A DNA stretch of 64,000 bases from Raineyella fluvialis (lineage in GTDB: Bacteria > Actinomycetota > Actinomycetes > Propionibacteriales > Propionibacteriaceae). The notes under the pieces were generated by a model. It did not search any database. It saw only the letters and a list, made by a program, of their open reading frames with translations, and was not told the origin of the DNA. Every line of letters starts with the position of its first letter. Positions within the stretch are counted from its first letter, which is position 1. Below, in pieces: positions 1 to 12,523 of the stretch. The stretch lies in NCBI RefSeq assembly GCF_009646095.1, contig NZ_CP045725.1, positions 1,302,001 through 1,366,000 of the forward strand, written 5' to 3'. The translations under genes were made by a program, and so were the position numbers.

Positions 1-1
1 C

Positions 2-35
2 CACGGGGCCCGGTCCGATCGGACCGGGCCCCGTG
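2..35. terminator. Perfect 34-bp palindrome, probable intrinsic terminator
   Basis: Two 15-bp GC-rich arms (2-16 and 21-35) are exact reverse complements around a GATC centre. There is no clear T tract, which is common in high-GC actinobacteria. It lies upstream of the site-2 protease gene, so it probably ends a transcript entering from outside the window. Confidence 0.6.
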
Positions 36-105
36 CCGTCCGGGACGCCGTACGGAACCTACTCTTGAGCCATCGGGCACTTCCGCACCGAAGGGTGGTG
101 GCGAC

Positions 106-1245
106 GTGGGCGGGGATATCCGCATCGGCCGGATCGCCGGTATCGACATCAAGCTCCACTGGAGCCTGCTGGTCGTCTTCGCGCTGATCGCCTGGAGCCT
201 GGCGACCGGCGGGACCAGCGGCACGGCGACCGGGGGCACCGCGGCGGACTGGACGGCAGCGGTGATCGCGACCGCGCTGTTCTTCGGCGCTCTGCTCGCG
301 CACGAGTTGGGCCACGCTCTGCTCGCGCAGCGCAAGGGACTGGAGGTCGAGGGCATCACCCTGTGGGTGTTCGGCGGCGTGTCCACCCTCAAGGGGGAGG
401 CCCACACGGCCAAGGATGAGTTCCGGATCGCCGTGATCGGACCGCTGGTCAGCCTTGCTGCCGCCGCGGTGTTCGAAGCGGCCGCCGTCGCGATGAGCGC
501 TCTCGGCACCCCGCAGGACGCCATTGCGGTGGCCCAGTGGCTGGCCGTGATGAACGTCATCCTGGCCGTCTTCAACCTGCTGCCGGCGTTCCCCCTGGAC
601 GGCGGCCGGGTCTTCCGGGCATGGCTGTGGCAGCGGCGCGGCGATCGCGCCGCTGCCACCCGCTCCGCCGCTGCCGTGGGCCGGACCTTCGGTTTCGTGC
701 TGATCGGGCTCGGCGCCCTGTTGTTCCTCCTCGGCGCCCCGCTCAACGGCGTCTGGCTGGTGGTGCTCGGCTGGTTCCTCTTCGGCGCAGCCCGGGCCGA
801 GGAGTCGCACGTCCTGCTCACGGCCGCCCTACGCAACATCCGCGTCCACCACGTCATGAGCGCCAACCCCGTCGTCCTGCCGGCCACGATGAGTGTGCAG
901 GACTACGTCGCGCACGCCCTGGACTCCCGGTTCACCGCCTTCCCCGTGGTGGAGGCGACGGGCCGGGTCGACGGGCTGGTCACCCTGCGACGGGTGAAGG
1001 CGGCGATGGCGCGCGGCGAGGGAGACGTCACCTTGGCCCAGATCGCGATCCCCCTCGACCAGGTACCGACGCTCGCCCCGTACGACACCGCCACCAGCCT
1101 TCTCGAGCAGCTGCAGGGCGCCGCGGACGGACGGGCCCTGGTGTTCGACCACGGGGCACTGGTCGGGATCGTGACCCCCACGGACCTGCAACGGATGCTG
1201 GACCTGGCCCTGTTGCGCGGAGGAGACAGGGCCTCGGGCCGGTGA
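106..1245 (+). CDS. Site-2-type membrane zinc metalloprotease (M50) with CBS domains
   Basis: This is a 379-residue polytopic protein that probably cleaves membrane substrates within the bilayer (regulated intramembrane proteolysis). The zinc motif HELGH starts at His66 in the second hydrophobic segment, and the partner motif LPAFPLDGG follows near residue 160, as in the M50 family. Residues from about 245 to 370 form a pair of CBS modules (VMSANPVVLP and later LVGIVTPTDL) that probably sense a nucleotide. The GTG start at 106 follows a purine-rich stretch. The substrate cannot be told from sequence, and neighbouring genes on the other strand are unrelated. Confidence 0.88.
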   Translation: MGGDIRIGRIAGIDIKLHWSLLVVFALIAWSLATGGTSGTATGGTAADWTAAVIATALFFGALLAHELGHALLAQRKGLEVEGITLWVFGGVSTLKGEAHTAKDEFRIAVIGPLVSLAAAAVFEAAAVAMSALGTPQDAIAVAQWLAVMNVILAVFNLLPAFPLDGGRVFRAWLWQRRGDRAAATRSAAAVGRTFGFVLIGLGALLFLLGAPLNGVWLVVLGWFLFGAARAEESHVLLTAALRNIRVHHVMSANPVVLPATMSVQDYVAHALDSRFTAFPVVEATGRVDGLVTLRRVKAAMARGEGDVTLAQIAIPLDQVPTLAPYDTATSLLEQLQGAADGRALVFDHGALVGIVTPTDLQRMLDLALLRGGDRASGR

Positions 1246-3866
1246 TCAGCTGATCTTGCGCGGCAGGAACTTCTGCGCCGCGCTGGCATTGCCCTGGTAG
1301 ACCCAGATGTTCGTCCCGTCCGAGGTGCCGGACGAGGCGACGTCGAGGTACAGGCCGTTCGCGCGGGACACGATGTAGTAGCTGCCATCCAGATCGCCGG
1401 TGGGTCGGACGATCCACCGCTGGGCCGAGCTCCCATTGGCCGTCCACTGCCAGACGTTCGTGCCACTGGTCATCCCCGAGTAGGCGACATCGACGACCTT
1501 GTTCGCACCGGTGCCGGTCCAGAGTTCGATCGCGCCGCCGCCGGCGTCCTTGACGGTGAAGCGTTGGGCCGCCGAGCCGTTCCACCCCCACAACCAGACG
1601 TCAGCGCCGTCGGCAGGGCTGGCCCACTGCACATCCACCACCTTGTCCGTGTCGAGTCTCGAGGCGAGGGCGTACGTACTTCCGGCCTGGGGCGGAGCGG
1701 CCAACTGGACCCCGTTGAACGCGAATCGCTGCGCCCCGGACCCGTTCGGCTGGTAGATCTGCACGTTGGTCCCCGCTGTGGTCCCCGAGCCCTGAACGTC
1801 CAGCACATAGCCCTCCTCCCCACCCGGACGGTCGGCGATCGCACGGATTCCGAGGGCGGAGGAGATGGTGTAGTTGTGGCCGTCGAACGTGGTGATCCGC
1901 CACTTCTGGCCGAGGAAGCGTTGGGCGAGTACTGCCACACGTTGGTCCCGTTGGCCGCGGCGCTGTACTGGACGTCGAGGGCCTTCAGGGAGTTCACGTT
2001 CGTGATGGTGTACAGACCGTCAGAGCCCCGGTGCACCCTGAAGGTCTGGGCCCCGGTGCTGTTCGGCGTCCACACCTGGACGTTGGCACCCGAGTCCAGC
2101 GACGACGAGGACACGTCGAGGGTCAGGGACTTGTTCGCGATGGTGTAATCGCCGTCCGGCAGGAGTGCACCCTTGTTGAAGTCCGCGTTGCCGAAGAGGG
2201 CCGCCAGCGCAGTGTTGCGTTGGGTGAGGTAGGTGCGCAGATGGCCGATGTCCTGAGCCGGGGTCGGGAAGACGAGACTCTCGTCGCTGTTGCCCCAGCG
2301 CAGCTTGTTCAGCACAGCGGAGCGGGCGACTTCGGCGGCGTACGCGTCGAGGTGCCCGGTGCCGGGCGTGAGGATCGCGGCGACCTCGGGGCCGACCACT
2401 GAGGCGTACGCCTCCTGCACCGCGCTCCGGAACGACTCATGCGCCATCAACTGGTTGATCCACTGGGGCTTCAGCCGGGTCGGCTTGGCGACGTAGATGT
2501 CCGTGGCAGGTGGACGGGAGTTCATCGATCCCAGGGCCCGGTCGAAGTCCCACATCGGGCCGGCCGCGAGCTTGCCTCCCTGGTCGAGGTGGAAGTACGT
2601 GCTGGACTTGAACCCGTCGTCGTTGGCCATCATCTCCTGCATGACGTAGTAACGGGCCCAGGAGGGGACGTCCATCAGCGCGGAGTAGTCCGTGCCATCG
2701 GCGTTCTTTCCCGTCGGTGAGTAGACGGCGTCCTCCAGCTTCTGCAGGCGGTTGCCGATGTAGGAGACCTCGGAAGCGTTCGCGTCCTCGGGCCCCTTCA
2801 GGACGAACGGCGTGCCGTGCCGGGTGATCACCGACGAGCGCTCGAGGCGGGCATCGGTCGCGAAGTCCATCTCCAGCAGGTAGCCGCTCTGGTCGTAGCC
2901 GGTCGGGGTGTTCGGGAACGGGACGTAGGTCGCCTCCTGCAGACCCGGTGCCCCGGACAGACTCGCCGTGGTCGTCGACGCGTAGGTGGTGATGCCGGGG
3001 TTCGCGGCCTCATTGGCCTTCTGCAGATCGGTGATCGCGACCCTCGTCGCCCCCACCTGGACCTTCTCGGTGAGGTAGTACGACCCGCGGAAGTCGCCGT
3101 CGATGAAGACGTCGACCATCCGGCCCTTGATCGACCAGTCCGGCGCTCCGGCCCGGGTCAGGGCCGCCCCCTCGAGGTTGTAGGCGAGTTCGTTGCGGAC
3201 CAGGCTCGCATCGAGGTAGTTCGCGAGCAGGATCCAGGTCTTGTGCGCCCCGGCGTCGGGCACCAGTTCGGTGGAGGACGCGAGCTTGATCTGGTACGGC
3301 TTCTTGGGGTAGTTCCAGGTCGTGTTGCCTCGGCCCTTCATCTCGGCAAGGGCGTTGTTGTACGTCGTTGAGGCGTGGGCATCGACCATCGCCATCGTCG
3401 CGCCGGTGTCCTTGAAGTCCTTGTCGGCCTCGATCGGCGCGAGACCGGAGCCCGTCCTGACGTACATCGCGGGCAGTTGCGCGGACTGATGGACGGTGAT
3501 GGGAGCAGTGGCCCCCGCACGGGTCAAGGTGACGGTGTAGTCACCCTTGGTGGTGCCGGCCTTGAGGGTGTAGTCCCCCGGCTGGAAGGCTTCGTGCGCT
3601 CCATTGTCGAGCACGACCCAGCCCGCCAGCTTGTCGACGGCGGCCGAGGCCGGGAGGTAGAGCACGCCCCCGACCGATACCGCGACGTCGTCCACTTGCG
3701 ACCACGAACTCGGGTCCGTGTTGAGAGCGGCCGAGTTGCTGACGTTGTTGAAGACGATGCTGGTGACGCTCGCCGCCCGTGCCGGGCCAGCCAGGCCCAC
3801 CACGGACGCGGCGACCAGTAGGACGGTGAGTGTGAGGCGGGACATCGTGGTGCGCGCGATGGACAT
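1246..3866 (-). pseudogene. Secreted CotH-kinase-family protein with C-terminal ricin-type lectin repeats, frame broken
   Basis: The protein would be about 873 residues. A signal peptide with a hydrophobic core ends near PARAA (residue 32), and an Ig-like module follows. The CotH kinase fold has GRGNTTW at about 177, KTWILLANYLD and WDFDRALGS at about 440. From about 570 onward there are beta-trefoil lectin repeats marked by AQTF, AQRF, AQRW and AQKF. CotH proteins are secreted atypical kinases; the lectin part should bind carbohydrate. The frame is lost at 1908-1909, where adding one G to the GG run (minus strand: one C) turns the read SSARSGG into SSAQKWRITT and joins the open frame that ends at 1246. 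A one-base sequence error is likelier than decay, because both halves are intact. Confidence 0.85.
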
Positions 3867-4056
3867 CGGTCATCTCCCCCGGTGAGAAATTCCGGAGGGA
3901 CGCCATCGGACGCGTCACCCGCAGCATCGGCGCTGGAGGAGCCTCGCCGCTCGCGTCCTCCCGGGCCGCTACGCGGATGCCACAGAATCTAAGGCAATTC
4001 TCAGGGTGATGCGCCGTGTCAGGGCGTGAAGTGGGCGACACCGGCGCCGCGCTACG

Positions 4057-5103
4057 TCAGGGAACGATGTGGTTGGCCGTGGCCCCCTGCGCATCGGTGT
4101 AGAGCGACTGGGTCTTGTTGGTGAACATCGGACCCTGCATGTACGACTGGCCCGCGTAGCCGTAGGAGTTCAGCGACATCAAGGTGCCCACACCGGCGGA
4201 GAAGGGCGCGAACCACGGGCCGCCAGAGCTGCCGCCGGTCATACTGCTCGCCACCCGGTAGGTGAGGTTGCCGTTGTTGGGGTCGGTGCCGAGCGGCCCT
4301 TCGCTGTAGATCAGTTGGCTGCCGTTGTACTTCTTGGCCGCCGGATACCCGAAGAGGTCGACCCTGGTGCCCGACGGCACCGGGCTGGAGAAGCTGATCG
4401 CCTGCGCCCCGACCTTGGTGTCGAGCTGCGAGGTACCGCCGAGGCCGCCCGGGCCGACCGTCGCGAAGGCGAAATCGTTCAGCGTGGCCGTGGTGTTGTA
4501 ACTGGTCTGCTGGGTGAACGCCTGATCGACCGTCAGGGCCTGCGCCGTCCAGCAGCCGTAGGCCGTGCTGGCGCAGAAGCTCCCGTCGGCGGTGAGCGTG
4601 GCCGGCTTGTCGGCGTAGTCGGGGATGAACATCCAGTTCTTCGCCCAGTGCTGGGCCGGATCCGTCGCCGTCGAGTTGTCCCAGGCACAGTGTCCGGCGG
4701 TCAGGACAACAGAGGTCGAGGTATCGGCGTCCTTGACCACCGACCCGGAGCAGACGTAGTAGCTGGTCCCCATCGCGAAGAACACCTTGCCAGTGGTCGT
4801 CTGCACCAGACCACCGGAGGTCCAGACGGCACCCAGCACGCCCGTCGAGGTGGTCGTCGAGCCGGGGGCCCGGTTGGGCTGGAGGCTGAAGCGGCCCGTG
4901 GCCGGGTCCCGGACGAAGTCACGGGGGACCGCCTGCGCGATCCGGTCGGGAGTCCAGAAGTCGACGATCCGCTGATGCTCGGACCGCGCGTCCGGACTCG
5001 GCGGCGCCGCGGCTGCCCGTCCGGTCGATCCCAGCAGCGCTCCGGCGAGCGCGAGAGTCACGGCGAGCGTCGTGGCAAGGAGACGGGGCGGCTGCAGGCG
5101 CAT
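4057..5103 (-). CDS. Secreted trypsin-like serine protease
   Basis: This is a 348-residue chymotrypsin-fold protease, exported by an N-terminal signal peptide with a long Leu/Ala core ending near AAAAPP. The catalytic His138 lies in LTAGHC and the nucleophile Ser293 in GGSSGGPW; paired Cys residues around them suggest disulphides typical of extracellular proteases. The ATG at 5103 was chosen over the upstream in-frame codon at 5157 because the signal sequence begins there. It lies on the same strand as the CotH-ricin gene, so the two may be secreted together, but nothing shows co-transcription. The substrate is unknown. Confidence 0.85.
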   Translation of the reverse strand: MRLQPPRLLATTLAVTLALAGALLGSTGRAAAAPPSPDARSEHQRIVDFWTPDRIAQAVPRDFVRDPATGRFSLQPNRAPGSTTTSTGVLGAVWTSGGLVQTTTGKVFFAMGTSYYVCSGSVVKDADTSTSVVLTAGHCAWDNSTATDPAQHWAKNWMFIPDYADKPATLTADGSFCASTAYGCWTAQALTVDQAFTQQTSYNTTATLNDFAFATVGPGGLGGTSQLDTKVGAQAISFSSPVPSGTRVDLFGYPAAKKYNGSQLIYSEGPLGTDPNNGNLTYRVASSMTGGSSGGPWFAPFSAGVGTLMSLNSYGYAGQSYMQGPMFTNKTQSLYTDAQGATANHIVP

Positions 5104-5207
5104 GGGGGCTCCCGAACGGTGGAGGGGTGGGCACGACGCTGTGCCCAGCCACACCATAGGGCCGCTGTGTGAGGTCTGTCACCAGCCGGCTGCTGTGAGT
5201 GCCGCGC

Positions 5208-5231
5208 CCCGCCACCCGATGGGGTGGCGGG
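5208..5231. terminator. GC-rich hairpin after the fumarase gene
   Basis: A perfect 10-bp stem (5208-5217 with 5222-5231) and a GATG loop lie between the end of the fumarase gene and the protease gene, both on the minus strand. There is no T tract. It is best read as a terminator or 3'-stabilising hairpin for the fumarase mRNA. Confidence 0.6.
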
Positions 5232-5270
5232 ACCGCGTACGTTCCGGGATGGCCGTCCCGGGCCGTGTCC

Positions 5271-6950
<1,680 letters not shown>

Positions 6951-6985
6951 GGATCACTCCTTCGTGCGGATCACGGTGGTGCTCG

Positions 6986-8224
6986 CTATTTTTCCACGCC
7001 GTCCTGACCATCTCCGACGGGGTCGGCCCGACCGTCTCCGGCGGGCCGGTCGCCGTCCGGGCCCGCCCACGGGACCCACCGCGGCAGCGAGGGGACGTGG
7101 CGCATCTGCCAGTGCGGCCGGACCGGCGGCTCCTCCGCGTCCTTGGAGCGCAGGAACACGTTCACCCAGTGCAGCCGAGGACTCGAGTCGACGATCAGCG
7201 ACTTCGCGAAGAGTGTCAGCGGCACCGCGAGGATCGAGCCCAGTGCCCCGATCACCGCGGTCCAGAAGATCAACGAGACGAACGTCACGGTGGTGTTCAG
7301 CCCGACCGCGTCGCCGGTCAACTTCGGCTGGACGATCGCCTGGAGAACGAAGTTCAGCACCGAGTACGCGATGACCACGATCAGGGCCTCGACGGGACCA
7401 CCGTCCAGCAGGGCCAGCAGCGCCGGCGGCACCAGTCCGAGGACGAAACCGATGTTGGGGATGTAGTTGGTGACGAAGGCGAACAGTCCCCAGACCAGGG
7501 GCAACGGCACGCCGAGCACGGTCAGGACGATCGTGTCGAACGCCGCGACGATCAGGCCGAAAAGCGTGTTGACCATCCAGTACCGGCGCACCCGGTAGCC
7601 GAAGTCGCCGAGCGCGGCCGCCAGGTACGGCTGGTACTGCCGCAGCGAGGCCAGCCGGCCCTCCATCGCCGTCGAGTCGACCAGGAGGAAGGCGACGGCC
7701 ATGGCGAGCACGAAGATGATCGTGCCCGCTGACGACACCCCGGCCAGCAGGCTCTGCAGGATGCCGATGAGGCGCCCGAGATCGACCTGGGAGAGGAGCA
7801 GGTCCGCGTTGGAGGTGTCGATCCCCCGCTCGGCCAGCCACCCCAGCACCTGGACCGACATCTCGTTGACCGTGCCCGCGTAGCGGGGCAGGACCTGCAC
7901 GAGCTGGACGATGGACACCGCGAAGCCGGCCAGGATCCCGAAGATGATGGCGTACAGCAGGAGCAGCATCAGCAGACTCGCCAGCCACCCCGGCAGGTGC
8001 CAGCGCACCAGCCGCTGGCGCAGCGGACCGACGGTGAGGACGAGGGTCAGGGCGAAAAAGGTCGGCCCGACGATTCCGGCCGTGTAGCGGAGCCCGACCG
8101 CCACGACGACCAGCGCGGCCGCGATGAGGATCAGGCTGATTCCCATCGGTAGCCGTGCGTCGTCCCGGGCCAGCGTCGGTCCCCGGTCGGCCCGGCTCCG
8201 GTCGTACGAGCCCCGGTCGCCCAC
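6986..8224 (-). CDS. AI-2E family transporter (PerM/TqsA-like permease)
   Basis: This is a 412-residue integral membrane protein with about eight hydrophobic segments. The hallmark of the AI-2E/PerM family is present in the second half: FVTNYIPNIG, followed by VQPKLTGDAVGLN. The last 60 residues are a charged, proline-rich cytoplasmic tail. Members export small molecules or ions, and autoinducer-2 transport is shown for only a few, so the substrate here is unknown. It lies 36 bp upstream of the fumarase on the same strand and may share its transcript. Confidence 0.85.
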   Translation of the reverse strand: MGDRGSYDRSRADRGPTLARDDARLPMGISLILIAAALVVVAVGLRYTAGIVGPTFFALTLVLTVGPLRQRLVRWHLPGWLASLLMLLLLYAIIFGILAGFAVSIVQLVQVLPRYAGTVNEMSVQVLGWLAERGIDTSNADLLLSQVDLGRLIGILQSLLAGVSSAGTIIFVLAMAVAFLLVDSTAMEGRLASLRQYQPYLAAALGDFGYRVRRYWMVNTLFGLIVAAFDTIVLTVLGVPLPLVWGLFAFVTNYIPNIGFVLGLVPPALLALLDGGPVEALIVVIAYSVLNFVLQAIVQPKLTGDAVGLNTTVTFVSLIFWTAVIGALGSILAVPLTLFAKSLIVDSSPRLHWVNVFLRSKDAEEPPVRPHWQMRHVPSLPRWVPWAGPDGDRPAGDGRADPVGDGQDGVEK

Positions 8225-8252
8225 TACGCCCTGCCCCCCCCGGTCAGCCGGC

Positions 8253-9220
8253 TCAGGCCGGTTCGGCGACGCTCTCCGGCAACAGCACCTTCTCCGGCAG
8301 CAACAGGCCTTGCCCGACCCCGACGATCGCCTGCATCGTCTCCGTCACCCCGGGCACCGAGGCCAGGGCCCGGGTCGTCACCACCGACACCCGGCGGAAA
8401 CGCTTCTGCAGCAGCGGCTTGAGCACCAGGTCGGCATCGTGCCGGGTCGCCATCAGCATCAGGTCGGGCAGCAGCGCGACGCCCAGACCGGCCGCGGCCA
8501 GTCCCTGCAGGGCGATGTAGTCGTCCGTCTCGTACGTGATGTCGGGCTGGAAACCGGCGACCGAACACACGTCGACGAGGTTGCCCTGGCAGGAGGGACA
8601 ACCCGAGATCCAGCGGGCCCCTCGAGCTCGCTGACGTCGACCTCCGCCTCCACCGCCAACGGGTGGGTCCGTGGCATGGCGAGCCAGATGTGCTCCTCCA
8701 ATGCGGTCTGCCAGATCTCGTCGGGCTCGTGGGGGATGTCGGGACGACGCAGGGTCATGTTCTCCGAGTGGTACTCGTAGACCAGCGCGATCTCGCAGTC
8801 GCCCTTGCGCAGCAGGTCGAGGGACTCCTCCGTCTCCGCCTCACCGAGGCGGAAGCTGATGCCGGGGTGCTCGTCGGCCATCCGGGCCAGGGCGCGCGGC
8901 AGCAACGCGGCCGCCCCCGACGCGAAGGCGCTGATCCGGATCTCACCGCCACGCAGACCCGCGATGGCGGCGATCTCGGACTCGGCGCGGGACAGCGACG
9001 GCAGCACCTGGCCGGCGTGCCGCAGCAACACCCGCCCGGCGGAGGTGAGACTCACCCCCCGCGACTGCTTGGTCACCAGCGGCGTGCCGAGCTCACGCTC
9101 GAGGCGCTGCATCTGCTGGGTGATCGCGGGCTGGGAGAGGCCGAGCTCCCGGGCGGCCCCGGACAGGGTGCCGTATTTGTCAATGGCAGCGATGAGCCGC
9201 AGATGCTTGACCTCGATCAT
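8253..9220 (-). pseudogene. LysR-family transcriptional regulator, frame broken
   Basis: The N-terminal winged helix-turn-helix is clear (AAIDKYGTLSGAARELGLSQ, residues 10-29), followed by the substrate-binding domain, as expected of a regulator of about 322 residues. At 8618-8621 the CCCC run needs one more C. Adding it changes LEGPAGSRVV into LEGARWISGCPSCQGN and joins the frame ending at 8253, which carries the rest of the effector domain (GLAAAGLGVALLPDL). The cysteine pair CPSC in the effector domain could be redox-active; that is speculation. The divergent neighbour is the lipoprotein gene, so the 110-bp gap probably holds shared promoters. Confidence 0.85.
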
Positions 9221-9331
9221 GCAACGAGTCTACGTGATACTTCTTCTGCTATCCATAAGTTCGCGTGAATCGTCGCAGGAGCCCAGCGCGCCATCGACCG
9301 GGGCCTGCCCGACGTGGGCTAACGTCTGGAC

Positions 9332-9933
9332 ATGCGAAACGGCGCGGCCGCACTGCTCCTCCTGGTTCCCCTCGTCGGGGCCTGCTCCGCGCCGGGCGCG
9401 AGCAACCAGAGTGGCGCCACCGCCACTCCCTCCGCCACCGTGACGGCGGTGATTGCCACTCCGAGCCCTTCCGCCACGCCGGCCCCCGACCTCACCTCGG
9501 CCCCGACGACTCCTCCGGTCGGGGAGAAGCTCTCCCTCGACCAAGCGGCCGACTTCCCCGGCGGCCTGGCGATCCAGGTGGACAACATCACCGCGGCCAC
9601 CGCCCCGCCGGCGTCACCGGCGCCGAGGGCACCGCCGGACAGGTGGTCGCCGCGGACGTCGTCATCACCAACCGGACCGCGTCCTCGTACGAGGCCCAAG
9701 GCGTCATCATCCACGGCTACTACCGCGACGTCGTCGGCGCGGTGATGCTCAGTGACGCGGGCGGAACGTTCGGCGTGGGCTTCGCCGGCCCGGTACCGGC
9801 CGGGGAACAACGCAAGGTCCACGTCGGCTTCGCGATTCCTCGGCCGGATGCCGGTAACGTGACGATTGCGGTGGATCCGAGTGACGGCCAACACAAAGCG
9901 GTCCAATTCCACGGCTCCGCAATTGGGAACTGA
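9332..9933 (+). pseudogene. Putative lipoprotein with an Ig-like (DUF4352-like) domain, frame broken
   Basis: The product has a short signal peptide and a lipobox VGAC (Cys18), then a Thr/Pro/Ala-rich linker and a beta-sandwich domain of the kind in DUF4352 proteins. Visible motifs are VVAADVVITNRT and, near the end, VHVGFAIP. The frame breaks at 9603-9606: one more C in the CCCC run gives TAPAGVTGAEGTAGQ and joins the frame that stops at 9933. The restored protein would be about 200 residues. The function is unknown; such domains often sit on the outer face of the membrane. The DUF4352 assignment is by appearance only. Confidence 0.7.
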
Positions 9934-10039
9934 GCCTCGAATCGCCACACTGGTGTCCAGCACCCGATGTCCGGGTCCGGGATCCCGTCCGTTCGGCACC
10001 CGGTCCGACATCGACCAAGAGGCGATCTGAGGTACTCCG

Positions 10040-11047
10040 ATGAACGACAGCCCCCACGCAGCCGACGCCCCCACCCCACCGGGGCCAGCGGGGGTGCGGA
10101 AGAAGCGCCACCACCCCGTCCTGATCTCGATCGGCGCCCTGCTGGCCGTCATCCTCATCGGCGTCGGCGCGCTGGGTATCTACCTCGGCGCGATCCGCAA
10201 CAGCTTCGACCAGAACGTGCACCGCAGCAGCGGCATCATCACCACCTCCCCCGAGGCCAAGCAGGGCGACGCCCTCAACTACATCGTGATGGGCACCGAC
10301 ACCCGCGACGCCAACTACGAACGCGGGCGCAGCGACGCCCTGATGCTGGTCCACGTCCCCGCGGACCGCAAGAGCGTGACGATCATCTCCTTCCCGCGTG
10401 ACATGTGGGTGCCGATCCCCGACCACGGCACCGCGAAGATCAACGCCGCCTACTCCTGGGGCGGGATGGCCCTGACCGTCCGCACGATGGAGCAGTTGCT
10501 CGGCGTGCCGATCGACCACGTCGCCATGACGGACTTCCAGGGATTCAAGGACATGACGACGGCGCTCGGCGGCGTCACCGTCAACAACCCGCGGGCGAGC
10601 AAGCAGGACATGGCCTTCCCCGCCGGCGACATCACCATCCAGGGCGATGCGGCGCTGGCGTACGTACGGGAGCGCTACGACCTGCCCCGCGGCGACTTCG
10701 ACCGGGCGGAGCGGCAGCGGACGGTCGTCCAGGCCATCATGCGCAAGGCGCTCAGCGCGGACGTCCTCGCCAATCCGGGGCAGTTCACCAGCTTCGTCTC
10801 CAGCTTCTCCAAGTACCTCACCATCGACTCGGGACTGACCGACACCGAACTGCTGAAGACCGGCATGTCCCTGCGCGGCCTCACCGGAGACGACATCTAC
10901 CTGCTGCAGGCCCCGGTGTCGGGGACCGGCTGGTCGCCCGATCGCCAGTCGATCGACAACGTCGACCAGGCCAAGCTGGCCGAGCTCAGTACGGCCCTCA
11001 AGAACGACACGGTCGACCAGTACCGCACCAAGTACCCGCAGGGCTGA
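10040..11047 (+). CDS. LytR-CpsA-Psr (LCP) family cell-wall ligase
   Basis: This is a 335-residue membrane-anchored protein. A cytoplasmic N-terminus rich in His and Lys is followed by one transmembrane helix (residues about 32-55) and an extracellular LCP domain. Family motifs are visible: GTDTRD near 90, RSDALML, then FPRDMWVPI and later ERQRTVVQA. LCP enzymes transfer polyprenyl-linked glycopolymers (arabinogalactan, teichoic acids or capsule) to peptidoglycan. A 16-bp tandem duplication covers its stop codon. It stands upstream of trxB, where many relatives carry sigM (see findings). Confidence 0.92.
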   Translation: MNDSPHAADAPTPPGPAGVRKKRHHPVLISIGALLAVILIGVGALGIYLGAIRNSFDQNVHRSSGIITTSPEAKQGDALNYIVMGTDTRDANYERGRSDALMLVHVPADRKSVTIISFPRDMWVPIPDHGTAKINAAYSWGGMALTVRTMEQLLGVPIDHVAMTDFQGFKDMTTALGGVTVNNPRASKQDMAFPAGDITIQGDAALAYVRERYDLPRGDFDRAERQRTVVQAIMRKALSADVLANPGQFTSFVSSFSKYLTIDSGLTDTELLKTGMSLRGLTGDDIYLLQAPVSGTGWSPDRQSIDNVDQAKLAELSTALKNDTVDQYRTKYPQG

Positions 11048-11075
11048 TCCGTCCCTCGGCTGATCCGTCCCTCGG
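11044..11075. repeat. 16-bp perfect tandem duplication over the LCP stop codon
   Basis: The unit CTGATCCGTCCCTCGG occurs twice head to tail (11044-11059 and 11060-11075). The first copy supplies the TGA of the LCP gene. It looks like a small slippage or repair duplication and has no obvious function. Confidence 0.85.
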
Positions 11076-11141
11076 GTCAGCAGGAATAATGGTCGCGGCA
11101 GAACGGTTGTCACGGCGACCGACCCCCGAACGAGGACACCC

Positions 11142-12076
<935 letters not shown>

Positions 12077-12119
12077 GAGCGTCCAGCGGTGTCACGGGGC
12101 GGGGCTAGACTCCCGCCCC

Positions 12120-12452
12120 GTGGACAACCTGACCCTGGACGACGTGACCGACGCGACCTTCGCCGAACTGGTGCTCGGCGCGCCGGTTCCGGTGGTCGTC
12201 GGCTACTGGGCGACCTGGTGCTCCCCCTGCCGCCAGCTCCAGCCGATCCTCGAGGAACTGGCCTCGCGCTACCGGGGTCGGGTCCGGTTCCTCTGCCTCG
12301 ACACCGATGCGAACACCGTGACCCCCGAGGCCGAGGGCGTCCGCGGTGTCCCGACGATCCAGATCTTCGTCGACGGCCTCGAGGTGCGACGCTTCCAGGG
12401 CGCCAAGACGAAGCTCGAGTTGCAGGAGGCCGTGGAGGCCGTCCTCGTCTGA
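12120..12452 (+). CDS. trxA: Thioredoxin
   Basis: This is a 110-residue cytoplasmic disulphide reductase, the substrate of the neighbouring reductase. The active site is WCSPC (Trp33, Cys34, Cys37), a variant of the usual WCGPC. The cis-Pro loop GVPTIQIF is near residue 80. The GTG start at 12120 gives a product matching normal thioredoxin length. The unbroken upstream frame that would fuse it to trxB results from the frameshift there. The trxB-trxA pairing is standard in Actinobacteria, usually just after sigM, which is not the case here. Confidence 0.92.
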   Translation: MDNLTLDDVTDATFAELVLGAPVPVVVGYWATWCSPCRQLQPILEELASRYRGRVRFLCLDTDANTVTPEAEGVRGVPTIQIFVDGLEVRRFQGAKTKLELQEAVEAVLV

Positions 12453-12523
12453 GGATGCGCCCCTGGAGGGCGGTTATTGTTGACCCGCATCCCGGAACAC
12501 CGGGCACCGACCGGAGGATCCCG

